Under the pieces are notes generated by a model. That model worked only from the letters and a program-made list of their open reading frames with translations, did not search any database and had not been told where the DNA came from. From Ketobacter sp964016105 (GTDB taxonomy: Bacteria > Pseudomonadota > Gammaproteobacteria > Pseudomonadales > Ketobacteraceae), in contig CAXHEX010000003.1 in NCBI GenBank assembly GCA_964016105.1, forward strand, positions 1 to 64,000: 64,000 bases of DNA. The letters run 5' to 3'. Each line of letters begins with the position of its first letter. The first letter of the stretch is position 1. Positions 17,147 through 26,269 of this stretch are shown piece after piece. Made by a program: the position numbers and the translations under genes.

Positions 17147-17278
17147 TTTCAACCTTTTGGTATTTTTAATTAAGTTTGGTTTTGATACCTGGATTTTGGG
17201 CCATGGCTCATTCGACAAATTGGCTACCGCCCAGCTGCCGGCAGCTTGGCCACCAGTGAGGGACTCTAGGAAAACCCA

Positions 17279-18028
17279 TCAAGATTCTTCCAACTGCCCC
17301 ATCAACTCTTCGGTAAAGTTGGCATTGGTAAATACGTTTTGCACGTCGTCTAACTCTTCCAGGGCATCGATCATCTTCAATACAGTGGTGGCGGTGTCCA
17401 CGTCCATATCCACTTCTACGGAAGCCACCATATTGATCTCAGCATTGGCGGATTTGAAACTGGCCGCATCCAAGGCAGCTTTCACCTGAGCTAGGGTTTC
17501 CCACGGCGTAATCACATCAATGCTGCCGTCAGAGTGGCTGATCACATCATCGGCACCGGCTTCCAGGGCCGCTTCCATGAGCTGATCTTCATCCACACCG
17601 GGCTCAAAGTTGATTTCACCTTGCTTATTGAACAGATAGGCCACCGAACCATCGGTCCCCAAATTGCCACCAAATTTATTGAAGGCGTGTCGCACATCGC
17701 TGGCGGTGCGGTTGCGGTTGTCAGTCATGGCTTCCACTAATACCGCCACCCCGCCTATGCCGTAACCTTCGTAGCTGAGTTCATCCAGTTGGACATCATC
17801 GCCCTCCCCAGAGCCGCGTTTTACGGCACGGTCGATGGTGTCTTTGGTCATGTTGGCGCCCAGGGCTTTATCCATGGCCAATCGCAAACGGGGGTTATCG
17901 TCCGGGTTGCCTCCACTGCGGGCCGCAATGGTAATTTCACGAATCAAGCGGGTAAAAATTTTACCCCGCTTGGCATCCTGGGCCGCCTTACGATGTTTGA
18001 TATTGGCCCATTTGCTGTGACCCGCCAT
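17279..18028 (-). CDS. yebC: YebC/PmpR-family transcriptional or translational regulator
   Basis: The 249-residue product begins MAGHSKWANIKHRKAAQDAKRGK, the strongly conserved YebC/TACO1 start, and contains YEGYGIGGVAVLVEAMTDNRNRTASDVRH. Family members act on transcription or help translation of difficult peptide stretches. It lies 26 bp after aspS on the same strand, as usual, but ruvC does not follow: the strand switches and the accessory insert begins. Confidence 0.97.
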   Translation of the reverse strand: MAGHSKWANIKHRKAAQDAKRGKIFTRLIREITIAARSGGNPDDNPRLRLAMDKALGANMTKDTIDRAVKRGSGEGDDVQLDELSYEGYGIGGVAVLVEAMTDNRNRTASDVRHAFNKFGGNLGTDGSVAYLFNKQGEINFEPGVDEDQLMEAALEAGADDVISHSDGSIDVITPWETLAQVKAALDAASFKSANAEINMVASVEVDMDVDTATTVLKMIDALEELDDVQNVFTNANFTEELMGQLEES

Positions 18029-18054
18029 GGAAACGCTCCTTTATACCGGTTCTT

Positions 18055-19824
18055 TTATTTCTTTTCTTCTTCGGTTCTGACTTTAATACCCACTTCACGC
18101 AGCTGTTTGGCATCCACTGTGGAAGGTGCAGAGGTCATTACACAGGCTGCGGTTTGGGTTTTGGGGAAGGCAATTACGTCCCGAATAGAGGCCGCACCGG
18201 TCATCAGCATAATTAAACGGTCCAGACCGAATGCCAAACCACCGTGGGGTGGGCACCCATATTTGAGCGCATCTAATAGAAATCCGAACTTGTCGTTGGC
18301 TTCCTGATCACTGATTTCCAAGGCACGGAACACCGCTTTCTGCATTTCCGTATCATGGATACGAATGGAACCGCCACCCAGCTCAGTGCCATTAAGCACC
18401 ATATCGTAGGCCCGCGACAGGGCGGCGCCGGGGTCTTTCTGCAACATTTCGGGATCGCAGGAAGGTGCAGTAAATGGGTGATGCAATGGTGTCCAGCCGC
18501 CGTTGTCCTCTTCTTCGAACATGGGGAAATCCACCACCCACAAGGGTGCCCAATCGCCTTTAACCATATCTAGATCGTGGCCCAACTTAATGCGCAGAGC
18601 ACCAATGGATTCGTTCACCACGGAGGCTTTACCTGCGCCGAAGAAGATGATGTCGCCATCTTCTGCATTGAGGCGCTGCATCATCTCCATTACCACATTG
18701 GTCATGTTTTTAACGATGGGAGACTGCAAACCTTCAATACCCTTGGACAAGTCATTAACCTTGATCCAAGCCAGACCTTTAGCGCCATAGATGCCCACAT
18801 ATTTGGTGTAGTCGTCGATTTCCTTACGGCTTAGAGAGGCTCCACCGGGAACCCGCAACGCACATACACGGCCTTTGGGATCAGAAGCCGGGCCGGAGAA
18901 CACTTTGAACTCCACCTGTTGCATCAGGTCGTTTACATCCACCAATTCCAGGGGAATACGCAAATCGGGCTTGTCACTGCCGTATCTGAGCATGGCTTCG
19001 GCGTAGGTCATACGGGGGAATTCCGGTAATTCCACATCCAGTAGATCCTGGAACACCTTGCGCACCATACTTTCAGCCACCGCCATCACGTCTTCCTCAT
19101 CTACGAAAGACGCTTCGATATCGATCTGGGTAAACTCTGGCTGCCGATCTGCTCGCAGATCTTCATCACGGAAACACTTAGCGATCTGGTAGTAACGGTC
19201 CATACCTGCCACCATCAGCAATTGCTTGAACAACTGAGGCGACTGGGGCAGAGCGAAAAAGCTACCGGGATAGGTTCGGCTTGGCACCAAATAATCTCGC
19301 GCACCTTCTGGGGTGGCCTTGGTTAAAATGGGCGTTTCAACGTCCAGAAAGCCTTCAGCGTCCAGAATGTTGCGGATAGCGGTGGTCACTTTGGAGCGGA
19401 ACGCCAACCGATTTTGAATTTCTGGGCGCCGTAGGTCCATGTAGCGATACTTAAGACGCACATCCTCACCCACATTGGTGTGCTCATCCAACTGGAATGG
19501 AGGTGTTTCCGACGCGTTCAGAATCTCCAATTCTTTGCCCAGCATCTCTACCATGCCCGTGGGCATTTCAGGGTTTTGCGTACCTTCTGGCCGCAACCGT
19601 ACACGCCCAGTTACTTTTAGCACAAACTCACTGCGCACTTTCTCTGCCAATGCAAAGGCTTCTTCTGTATCGGGGTCAATCACCACCTGGGCAATGCCTT
19701 CCCGATCCCGCAGATCCAGAAAGATTACTCCTCCATGATCTCGCCGACGATGCACCCAACCACACAGGGTTACCGTTTGGTCGATGTGAGATTCGTTGAG
19801 TTGGCCACAATAATGGCTGCGCAT
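18055..19824 (-). CDS. aspS: Aspartyl-tRNA synthetase
   Basis: AspRS charges tRNA-Asp. The 589-residue product has an N-terminal OB-fold anticodon domain with LCGWVHRRRDHGGVIFLDLRDREG. The class II core has motif 2 (FRDEDLRADRQPEFTQID) and the GAD insertion domain around 285-415. Motif 3 is GLAFGLDRLIMLMTG. The bacterial-type length with a GAD domain suggests a discriminating or non-discriminating enzyme; sequence reading alone does not decide. The gene is followed by yebC and preceded by the FmdB gene. Confidence 0.97.
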   Translation of the reverse strand: MRSHYCGQLNESHIDQTVTLCGWVHRRRDHGGVIFLDLRDREGIAQVVIDPDTEEAFALAEKVRSEFVLKVTGRVRLRPEGTQNPEMPTGMVEMLGKELEILNASETPPFQLDEHTNVGEDVRLKYRYMDLRRPEIQNRLAFRSKVTTAIRNILDAEGFLDVETPILTKATPEGARDYLVPSRTYPGSFFALPQSPQLFKQLLMVAGMDRYYQIAKCFRDEDLRADRQPEFTQIDIEASFVDEEDVMAVAESMVRKVFQDLLDVELPEFPRMTYAEAMLRYGSDKPDLRIPLELVDVNDLMQQVEFKVFSGPASDPKGRVCALRVPGGASLSRKEIDDYTKYVGIYGAKGLAWIKVNDLSKGIEGLQSPIVKNMTNVVMEMMQRLNAEDGDIIFFGAGKASVVNESIGALRIKLGHDLDMVKGDWAPLWVVDFPMFEEEDNGGWTPLHHPFTAPSCDPEMLQKDPGAALSRAYDMVLNGTELGGGSIRIHDTEMQKAVFRALEISDQEANDKFGFLLDALKYGCPPHGGLAFGLDRLIMLMTGAASIRDVIAFPKTQTAACVMTSAPSTVDAKQLREVGIKVRTEEEKK

Positions 19825-19864
19825 AACTTCAATACCTTTCTTGATCTGTTAAAAATTAATTGGT

Positions 19865-20179
19865 TTATTTGCCACTGCTGGAAGACGACTTCGGGCTGCT
19901 CTTGCCGGACCCGCTAGAACCGGAACTATTAGAACCAGAGCCACTGGAGCCGGAACCATTAGAACCACTGTCCTTTTGTGCCAGGTTTTTCTTTTTACCG
20001 GTCTTAAAGTCAGTTTCATACCAACCACTCCCCGCCAGCCGAAATCCAGCGGCGGAAATACGCTTTTTCAGCGCGTCTTGTTTGCATTCAGGGCACTGGG
20101 TCAAAGCGTCATCACTCATCTTCTGGATGGCTTCCATCTCGTGACCGCAGGCCTGGCATTGATATTCATAAATTGGCAT
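19865..20179 (-). CDS. FmdB-type zinc ribbon protein
   Basis: The product begins MPIYEYQCQACGHEMEA and has a second pair CPEC near residue 35, forming a four-Cys zinc ribbon of the FmdB/CxxC_CxxC_SSSS family. The start at 20179 (104 residues) matches the family; the longer frame adds 15 residues without support. The C-terminal third is a Ser/Gly/Asn tail, which is usual for this family. Function is unknown, with regulatory roles proposed from amide-utilisation loci. The gene precedes aspS, as in many gammaproteobacteria. Confidence 0.9.
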   Translation of the reverse strand: MPIYEYQCQACGHEMEAIQKMSDDALTQCPECKQDALKKRISAAGFRLAGSGWYETDFKTGKKKNLAQKDSGSNGSGSSGSGSNSSGSSGSGKSSPKSSSSSGK

Positions 20180-20391
20180 AACTAAACAGCCTCCACTAGC
20201 ACCATATAAGCCATTGAATTTCAACGGATAATTTAATCTACCCTAAACCTTCGGAAAACCCCGGACGAAGGCATAGAGAAAAAGGGGCCACATTATAACG
20301 GGTTACTTGGGTTTTAGCAGCAGCCAAGGCAGCCGATTTGATTCTTACACCTATACTTTGAACAGATGTCATATAAAGAAGGAGCTTTACC

Positions 20392-21534
20392 ATGGCTGAC
20401 CAGGAACACAACAGCGAACCTCAATTTGAGCTTATGGAAGAGTTCTTTGATGACCTACAGGAAGCTCACCAACAGGCAGAAAGCACGTTAATCGACCTGG
20501 AACACCACCCTCAGGATAGCGCCCTGCTCAACCAGTTGTTCAGATCTGTGCATACAGTAAAGGGCAATCTGGTCTACGTGGGGCTAAAGGAACTCACCCC
20601 TCTGCTGCAGAGCGTGGAAGATGTATTGGAGCTGGTGCGCTGCAATCGCGCCCCTTTCGACACCCTACTCAGCGACGTCATACTACTGGCCCTGGATAAG
20701 ACCAAGCAATGGGTGCAGGCGAGAGTGGAAGGAAATCGCGACCAAACGGACGGACTAGAACTTGATAACGTGTGCCAACAAATAAGCCGCATCACAGAAT
20801 TGTCACCTGAAGACCGTCAACAGCAGGTTCAAGGGGTGATAAAAATGTTAGACCCCCAGACAAACTTGAGCGTGCAAAAGCCAATTCCGGTTACGGGTCA
20901 AAAGCGGCTTGTGGAAAACCCGCAAGACAACGAAATCCTGGCTCAACACAATATTGAATTAAATGAAGACTTACTCTTCTTTCAACAGCTGGCTGCTCCA
21001 CTGGAACAACGCTCCCATTATTGGCAAGGACGGAGTGCTCGCTTGCTGCAATTAACCCTGGCAATGAATAAACAGGAAGGTGCACCAGTGGATCCGGCTC
21101 AGATGGCTGCCGCCGTCTATGTTCATGATATTGCCATGGCATTCCTGCCACTTGAGTTGCTACACAAAACCAGCCCTTTGAACGGGGAAGAAAGAGACTT
21201 ACTCAAAGCCCATACTCAACAAGCATTTTCTCTGATCTCTTCGATGAAAAGATGGGACCAAGCCAGCTTTATTGTTCTGGAACACCATGAAAAACAGGAT
21301 GGAAGTGGCTATCCGGCAAGACTACATGGAAACCATATTTGCCCTGGAGCAAAGATTTTAGCGATCGCGGATGCCTTCGATGCTCGCACCCACGAACGGG
21401 CTTACAGCAGCCAAATCAAGCGCCCTTTTATCCGTGCAATTTTAGAAATTAACCGATGTGCGGGAAGCCATTTTGACGGCCATTGGGTGGAAGTTTTTAA
21501 CGAAGTTGCCCGTTCCATGCAGCCAAGCCAGTAA
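20392..21534 (+). CDS. Hpt plus HD-GYP-like signalling protein
   Basis: The 380-residue product joins an N-terminal histidine phosphotransfer domain to a C-terminal HD-GYP-like domain. In Hpt, His54 sits in RSVHTVKGNL. In HD-GYP, visible metal-ligand positions are His245-Asp246, His274, His298-His299 (LEHHEKQDGSGYP) and Asp327 (LAIADAFDA). HD-GYP proteins hydrolyse cyclic-di-GMP. Here the usual HDIGK is HDIAM, so activity may be reduced. A good ribosome site (AAGGAG) precedes the ATG. The architecture implies phosphorelay control of a phosphodiesterase or sensor. Confidence 0.83.
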   Translation: MADQEHNSEPQFELMEEFFDDLQEAHQQAESTLIDLEHHPQDSALLNQLFRSVHTVKGNLVYVGLKELTPLLQSVEDVLELVRCNRAPFDTLLSDVILLALDKTKQWVQARVEGNRDQTDGLELDNVCQQISRITELSPEDRQQQVQGVIKMLDPQTNLSVQKPIPVTGQKRLVENPQDNEILAQHNIELNEDLLFFQQLAAPLEQRSHYWQGRSARLLQLTLAMNKQEGAPVDPAQMAAAVYVHDIAMAFLPLELLHKTSPLNGEERDLLKAHTQQAFSLISSMKRWDQASFIVLEHHEKQDGSGYPARLHGNHICPGAKILAIADAFDARTHERAYSSQIKRPFIRAILEINRCAGSHFDGHWVEVFNEVARSMQPSQ

Positions 21535-21701
21535 AAAAGCCACTTTTTTTACGAAAACCCTTTAAAAACAGGGAAAAAACGCTGGTATTTACTTGCTGAT
21601 ACGGAATTTAGGATCAATAATTAGCGGCGACAGCTTGTACTGTTGCAGCTCAATGGAATTTGCAACAGAACGAGTAATAACTAAAACCGAAGGAAGCAAT
21701 C

Positions 21702-22139
21702 ATGCCTGCAAAAAAGAAAGCGCCTGTTAAAAAAACCGCTGCTAAAAAAGCCCCAGCTAAAAAAACCCCGGCAAAGAAAGCAGCCGCCAAAAAAGCGCCT
21801 GCTTCTGCTCCACGTAAAATCGTGGCTGCCAAGGAAGCCATGACAAAAACCCAAATTCTGAACACCATCGCCGAAAATACTGAATTGAGCCGCAAGCAGG
21901 TTCAGTCAGTTTTTGATGAACTCAACGTTTTGGTTGAGTCACACATCAAACCTCGCGCCGTTGGTCACTTCACCATTCCAAGCTTGATGAAAGTGATGGT
22001 AACCCGAAAGCCAGCCACCAAGGCTCGCAAAGGGATCAACCCCTTCACTGGCGAAGAAACCGTATTCAAAGCCAAGCCCGCACGCAATGTAGTTAAAGTA
22101 CGCCCCCTGAAGAAACTGAAGGATATGGCGGAAAAATAA
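21702..22139 (+). CDS. HU-family DNA-binding protein with a Lys/Ala/Pro-rich H1-like tail
   Basis: The 145-residue product has an N-terminal tail (about 1-38) of PAKK and AAKK repeats like histone H1 or AlgP. An HU/IHF-type domain follows (MTKTQILNTIAENTELSRKQVQSVFDELN), with the DNA-contact arm in INPFTGEETVFKAKPARNVVKVRP. Family proteins bind and bend DNA. A ribosome site GAAGGA precedes the ATG, and a strong terminator follows at once, so it is a single-gene transcript. The tail likely adds non-specific DNA affinity. Confidence 0.92.
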   Translation: MPAKKKAPVKKTAAKKAPAKKTPAKKAAAKKAPASAPRKIVAAKEAMTKTQILNTIAENTELSRKQVQSVFDELNVLVESHIKPRAVGHFTIPSLMKVMVTRKPATKARKGINPFTGEETVFKAKPARNVVKVRPLKKLKDMAEK

Positions 22140-22141
22140 AA

Positions 22142-22165
22142 AAGGGGCTTCTAGCCCCTTTTTTT
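22142..22165 (+). terminator. Rho-independent terminator after the HU-like gene
   Basis: Stem GGGGCT (22144-22149), loop TCT, stem AGCCCC (22153-22158), then seven T residues (22159-22165). Flanking A and T residues extend the stem. It lies 4 bases past the stop codon. Confidence 0.92.
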
Positions 22166-22346
22166 ATGCCTGCAAAACTGGATGCCCCCTGGGTAGACAG
22201 ATAGGTTTGTATTCCCGGATTGCCTTCAAAATCCCCCTCCCCGATCAACTCTCCCCCTTTTAGTCACCTCCAAGATTGAGGTAATCGTTAACAAGGCTTA
22301 AAATCGTCGCCAATTTGTTAATCAAGCCCCTTCGAGACCATAGCCC

Positions 22347-24074
22347 ATGAAAACCTCTGAATACTTGCTGGCAACCCAGCGCGAAACCCCTGCAGACGCG
22401 GAAGTCATCAGCCACCAATTGATGTTACGGGCTGGTATGATCCGCAAACTGGCATCGGGCCTGTACACCTGGCTCCCCCTGGGCCTGAGAGTGTTGCAAA
22501 AGGTGGAGCGGATCATTCGGCAAGAAATGAACAAATCCGGTGCGATGGAAGTGCTGATGCCGGTGGTTCAGCCAGCGGAACTATGGCAAGAATCCCAGCG
22601 AATTGATGAATACGGGCCAGAATTATTACGAATCCAAGACCGACACCAGCGGGATTTTGTGTTGGGCCCCACCCACGAGGAAGTTATCACCGACCTGGTA
22701 CGCAATAACATCCAGAGCTACAAGCAACTGCCCTGCAACTTCTACCAGATACAGACTAAATTTCGCGACGAAATTCGGCCCCGCTTCGGTATTATGCGGT
22801 CCCGCGAATTCATCATGAAAGATGCCTATTCGTTTCACCTTGATGAAGCGTCGTTACAGGCTACTTATGATGTTATGTACGACACCTATTCCAACATATT
22901 CACCCGCCTTGGGTTGGATTTTCGTCCCGTGTTAGCAGATACAGGCAGTATTGGCGGCAGCAGCTCCCATGAATTTCACGTATTAGCAGAATCCGGGGAA
23001 GACGACATCGCCTTCAGTGATCAAAGTGATTTTGCCGCCAATATAGAAATGGCCGAAGCACTTATCATTGGCGAGCAAAGACCCGCAGCTAGCGCCGATA
23101 TTAGCGAGGTGGCAACCCCCGGCAAACACAGCATTGAAGACGTGACTGCCTTCTTAAACCTGTCACCGGAGCAAGTGGTAAAAACCCTGGTGGTACATGG
23201 TCATAGTGAAGGGGAAGATAAACCCCTTGTGGCTATCGCCCTACGCGGCGATAAAGACCTTAATGAGATAAAAGCCGAAAAACACCCATTGATTGCCAGC
23301 CCACTGCAGTTTGCCAGCGAAGAAGAAGTGGAAGCAGCTATTGGCTGTAAGCCGGGCTCCATTGGCCCCATAAATTTAAACATCCCAGTGATTGCCGATC
23401 GCAGCGTAGTGAATATGAGCGATTTTGTATGCGGTGCCAACAAAGACGGCTATCACAGTGTGGGAGTTAACTGGGATAGGGACACGCAATTCAGCGAAGT
23501 GGCGGATCTTCGCAATGTAGTTGAAGGCGACCCCAGCCCAGATGGCAAAGGTCATTTGAGCATAAAGCGTGGTATCGAAGTGGGCCATATATTCCAACTC
23601 GGTACCAAATACAGCGCGGCTCTAAAAGCCAATGTACTCAATGAAGGGGGCAAGAGTCACCCCATGCCCATGGGCTGTTACGGCATTGGCGTGACTCGGG
23701 TGGTGGCATCGGCCATCGAGCAAAATCACGATAAATACGGCATTATTTGGCCCCAGGCTCTGGCACCCTTTCAAGTGGCCATCGTATCCCTCAACGCCAA
23801 CAAGTCACCCGCCGTTAGAGAAGCCGCAGATGAGCTCTATAAGAAATTGCTGGATTTGGGTGTAGAGGTGCTGTACGACGATCGCAAAGAACGACCTGGC
23901 GTTAAGTTTTCAGATATGGAACTCATTGGCATACCCCATCGAATCGTCATAAGTGACCGGGGCGTGGTAGACGGCAACTACGAATACAAACACCGACAGG
24001 AGGACGAGAAGGTCCTGATAGAAGCTGACCAGGTGGTGAACTTCGTCCAGCAAAAACTGGCCGCAGACTGCTAA
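22347..24074 (+). CDS. proS: Prolyl-tRNA synthetase (bacterial type)
   Basis: ProRS charges tRNA-Pro. The 575-residue product is of bacterial length. Class II motif 1 is near KVERIIRQEMNKSGAMEVLMPVVQP and motif 2 is FRDEIRPRFGIMRSREFIMKDAYSFH. The INS editing domain lies at about residues 225-400 and includes the FLNLSPEQVVKTL stretch. Motif 3 is CYGIGVTRVVAS, and a C-terminal anticodon-binding domain ends the protein. The gene has no close upstream partner; the transglycosylase follows 9 bp later, possibly on the same transcript. Confidence 0.97.
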   Translation: MKTSEYLLATQRETPADAEVISHQLMLRAGMIRKLASGLYTWLPLGLRVLQKVERIIRQEMNKSGAMEVLMPVVQPAELWQESQRIDEYGPELLRIQDRHQRDFVLGPTHEEVITDLVRNNIQSYKQLPCNFYQIQTKFRDEIRPRFGIMRSREFIMKDAYSFHLDEASLQATYDVMYDTYSNIFTRLGLDFRPVLADTGSIGGSSSHEFHVLAESGEDDIAFSDQSDFAANIEMAEALIIGEQRPAASADISEVATPGKHSIEDVTAFLNLSPEQVVKTLVVHGHSEGEDKPLVAIALRGDKDLNEIKAEKHPLIASPLQFASEEEVEAAIGCKPGSIGPINLNIPVIADRSVVNMSDFVCGANKDGYHSVGVNWDRDTQFSEVADLRNVVEGDPSPDGKGHLSIKRGIEVGHIFQLGTKYSAALKANVLNEGGKSHPMPMGCYGIGVTRVVASAIEQNHDKYGIIWPQALAPFQVAIVSLNANKSPAVREAADELYKKLLDLGVEVLYDDRKERPGVKFSDMELIGIPHRIVISDRGVVDGNYEYKHRQEDEKVLIEADQVVNFVQQKLAADC

Positions 24075-24083
24075 ACTTTCACT

Positions 24084-24668
24084 ATGCAAAACCAGCGTTT
24101 TTACCTAACTGTTGTTGGCTTGTTATGGGTATTTTTTTCCAACCCCTGCTTGGCAACCAATGTGGAACGACCGGATCAGCAGACCCGAGATCTGCTGCAG
24201 CAGACTATTGCCAACGCCAATAGTTTTAAAGACCAATATGATGCGGAGGTCTGGCTGGTGGATATGGATGGTCGGCTATCCCGTTATGTGAAAAATCCCT
24301 CGGAACGCATGACCATTTTGGAGCTGGTGCATCAGGAATCCCATCGATTTGATTTGAAACCTGAAATGGTGCTGGCGGTGATGCATGTGGAAAGCCTGTT
24401 TGACCGCTACGCCATTTCCCGGGTTGGTGCCCAAGGGCTTATGCAGGTAATGCCCTTTTGGAAAAATGAGATCGGCGATTCTGGCGATAACCTGACGGAC
24501 ATAGCCACCAACATTCGTTACGGCTGCGCCATCCTGAAAACCTATCTGACCCGGGAAAAAGGTAACATGATTCGCGCCCTGGCAAGATATAACGGCAGTC
24601 TGGGAAAAACCTGGTACCCGGAACGGGTATTTAACGCTTGGGAAAAGTACTGGTTTGTAAAATATTGA
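24084..24668 (+). CDS. Lytic transglycosylase (SLT domain), secreted
   Basis: The enzyme cleaves the glycan of peptidoglycan to 1,6-anhydro products. The 194-residue product has a signal peptide ending near CLA (residues 22-24). The SLT domain spans roughly residues 80-185. Catalytic Glu103 is in VMHVESLFD, followed by SRVGAQGLMQVMP and NIRYGCAILKTYL, the standard motifs, and ALARYNGS near the end. It follows proS by 9 bp and converges on the diguanylate cyclase gene. Confidence 0.92.
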   Translation: MQNQRFYLTVVGLLWVFFSNPCLATNVERPDQQTRDLLQQTIANANSFKDQYDAEVWLVDMDGRLSRYVKNPSERMTILELVHQESHRFDLKPEMVLAVMHVESLFDRYAISRVGAQGLMQVMPFWKNEIGDSGDNLTDIATNIRYGCAILKTYLTREKGNMIRALARYNGSLGKTWYPERVFNAWEKYWFVKY

Positions 24669-24680
24669 AGTGGCTGATAC

Positions 24681-25640
24681 TCAAGCCTGGGTGTATCGAA
24701 TCACCCTGTTTCGGCCCTGATCCTTGGCCTGGTATAGGGCTTCATCTGCTTTGGCTATCATCACTTCCGCATTATCAAACTCAGGCTGAAATTCCACTAA
24801 GCCAAAACTAGACGTAAACTTAAGAACCTGATCCTCGTACTTCACAGACTCTGCCGCAATGGCTGCCCGTAACCGCTCCGCCACCACGAAGCTGCCCTCC
24901 ATATCTGTGCAGGGTAGAATCACAGCAAATTCTTCCCCACCATAACGACCTGCCACATCAGAATCTCTCAAGGCTCCCCGAATTACATCCGCCACCCGCA
25001 TCAACACCATATCACCTGCCAGATGCCCGTAGGTATCATTAACCGATTTGAAATGGTCCAGGTCGAACAGCAGCAGTGACATGGATTGGTTATAACGTTG
25101 CGCTCGGCTAAACTCTTCCACTAAGCGGGACTGCCAATGACTACGATTGAAAAGCTGGGTTAAACCATCAGACCGGCTCATGGTTTCCAAATCGGTCATG
25201 GCTTTTTCGTGCAACGAATGATAGATGGCCGTATCAGTCACATCAAAAAGAGAAACACATACCGAGTCCACTTCTCCATCAGGGTTTTTCAACGGCATCA
25301 AAGTGAGATCCTGATACATATATTCAAATAGGCCAGTGACAGGCCGGTTGTGCTTGAAAGGAAATAAATAGGGTCTTTGCTGCCAGGAAATAAACGCGTA
25401 ATTCTTCAGCATAAACACGCTTTTCAGTTTACGGGCAAACCAACGCTGAGGAAGTTCGGGAAAACATTCAAACAACGACTTTCCCATCACTTGCTCAGCC
25501 GCCAATCCGCTATTGGAAGCCATAAAGCTATTCCAAAGCTTTATCTCGTGTTTCTCGTTTACAATAAACAGACCGATATTGGCGCGATCAACGATATATT
25601 CAAGCAACTCTTTTGAAGGGGTGCCTATGGACGAGGTCAC
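24681..25640 (-). CDS. PAS-GGDEF diguanylate cyclase
   Basis: The 319-residue product joins a PAS-like sensor domain (about 8-130; YIVDRANIGLFIVNEKHEIKLWN) to a GGDEF domain (about 150-316). The signature is GGEEF, active in the family, and an inhibitory RxxD site (RDSD) lies five residues before it. It should make cyclic-di-GMP with product inhibition. Its start overlaps the CheC-like gene by 4 bp, and that gene overlaps the response regulator by 4 bp, so the three form one signalling operon. Confidence 0.93.
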   Translation of the reverse strand: MTSSIGTPSKELLEYIVDRANIGLFIVNEKHEIKLWNSFMASNSGLAAEQVMGKSLFECFPELPQRWFARKLKSVFMLKNYAFISWQQRPYLFPFKHNRPVTGLFEYMYQDLTLMPLKNPDGEVDSVCVSLFDVTDTAIYHSLHEKAMTDLETMSRSDGLTQLFNRSHWQSRLVEEFSRAQRYNQSMSLLLFDLDHFKSVNDTYGHLAGDMVLMRVADVIRGALRDSDVAGRYGGEEFAVILPCTDMEGSFVVAERLRAAIAAESVKYEDQVLKFTSSFGLVEFQPEFDNAEVMIAKADEALYQAKDQGRNRVIRYTQA

Positions 25641-26269
25641 AGATCTTCCAGCAAACGATCCAGCTCTGCTTTAACCACCTGGATAGACTCACCAGGCATG
25701 AGCAGAAACAGTGTACAGGTAAAAGAACGATTCTCTAGGGTGTAGGTGATTTCAACCAACAACGCATGCTCCCAACTTAACTGCTCTGCTTCCAACAGTT
25801 TAGAAATTGGCACATGTTGACCCAAAATTGTCGGGGGAGAATAACCCAACTCCACTTCAATTTGCTCACCTACCCCATTCAAGCAGGCTCCGTTGAGAAT
25901 ATTGGTGACGTCGAGCAGCAATTCTTTTTCTGACTCAACTTCCAACTCTCCCTCGTAGGCCAACAGATCAGCCAACTCTTTAAAGGAACTGTCGGTGAAA
26001 ACAACGATGGCCTCGCCCCGAATCCCCGTACCCGTATCCAACTGATAGAAACCTTGACTGACGCCGGACACCTGCTCAGCAACGCCGCCACAGATGCGTT
26101 CAAGTTCCGGTCCCAACTCTTGACTGGAAACCAAACGAATTCGGGGTACCGATAAATGAATAAACACTTCAAGGAAGCGAGCTAATGAATCACCTGCCTG
26201 CCCCATCGCCACATTGACGACTTCTTGCAGACAATCCCTTTGATCTTCGGTTAAAGCGAGCTTGCTCAT
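25637..26269 (-). CDS. CheC-family phosphatase-like protein
   Basis: CheC proteins dephosphorylate response regulators. The 210-residue product has two copies of the CheC active-site pattern, ExxN in LQEVVNVAMGQA (Glu16, Asn19) and a variant in LLDVTNILNGACLNG where Asp replaces Glu. The rest matches CheC spacing. It sits between a single-domain response regulator and a diguanylate cyclase, with 4-bp overlaps on both sides. The regulator is therefore the likely substrate. No other chemotaxis genes are nearby, so this is probably not flagellar chemotaxis. Confidence 0.84.
   Translation of the reverse strand: MSKLALTEDQRDCLQEVVNVAMGQAGDSLARFLEVFIHLSVPRIRLVSSQELGPELERICGGVAEQVSGVSQGFYQLDTGTGIRGEAIVVFTDSSFKELADLLAYEGELEVESEKELLLDVTNILNGACLNGVGEQIEVELGYSPPTILGQHVPISKLLEAEQLSWEHALLVEITYTLENRSFTCTLFLLMPGESIQVVKAELDRLLEDL

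Noticed and set aside
21533..21550. Possible terminator after the Hpt/HD-GYP gene
   Set aside because: The stem is only A-T pairs with one G-C (AAAAAAG/CTTTTTT) and would be too weak to call.
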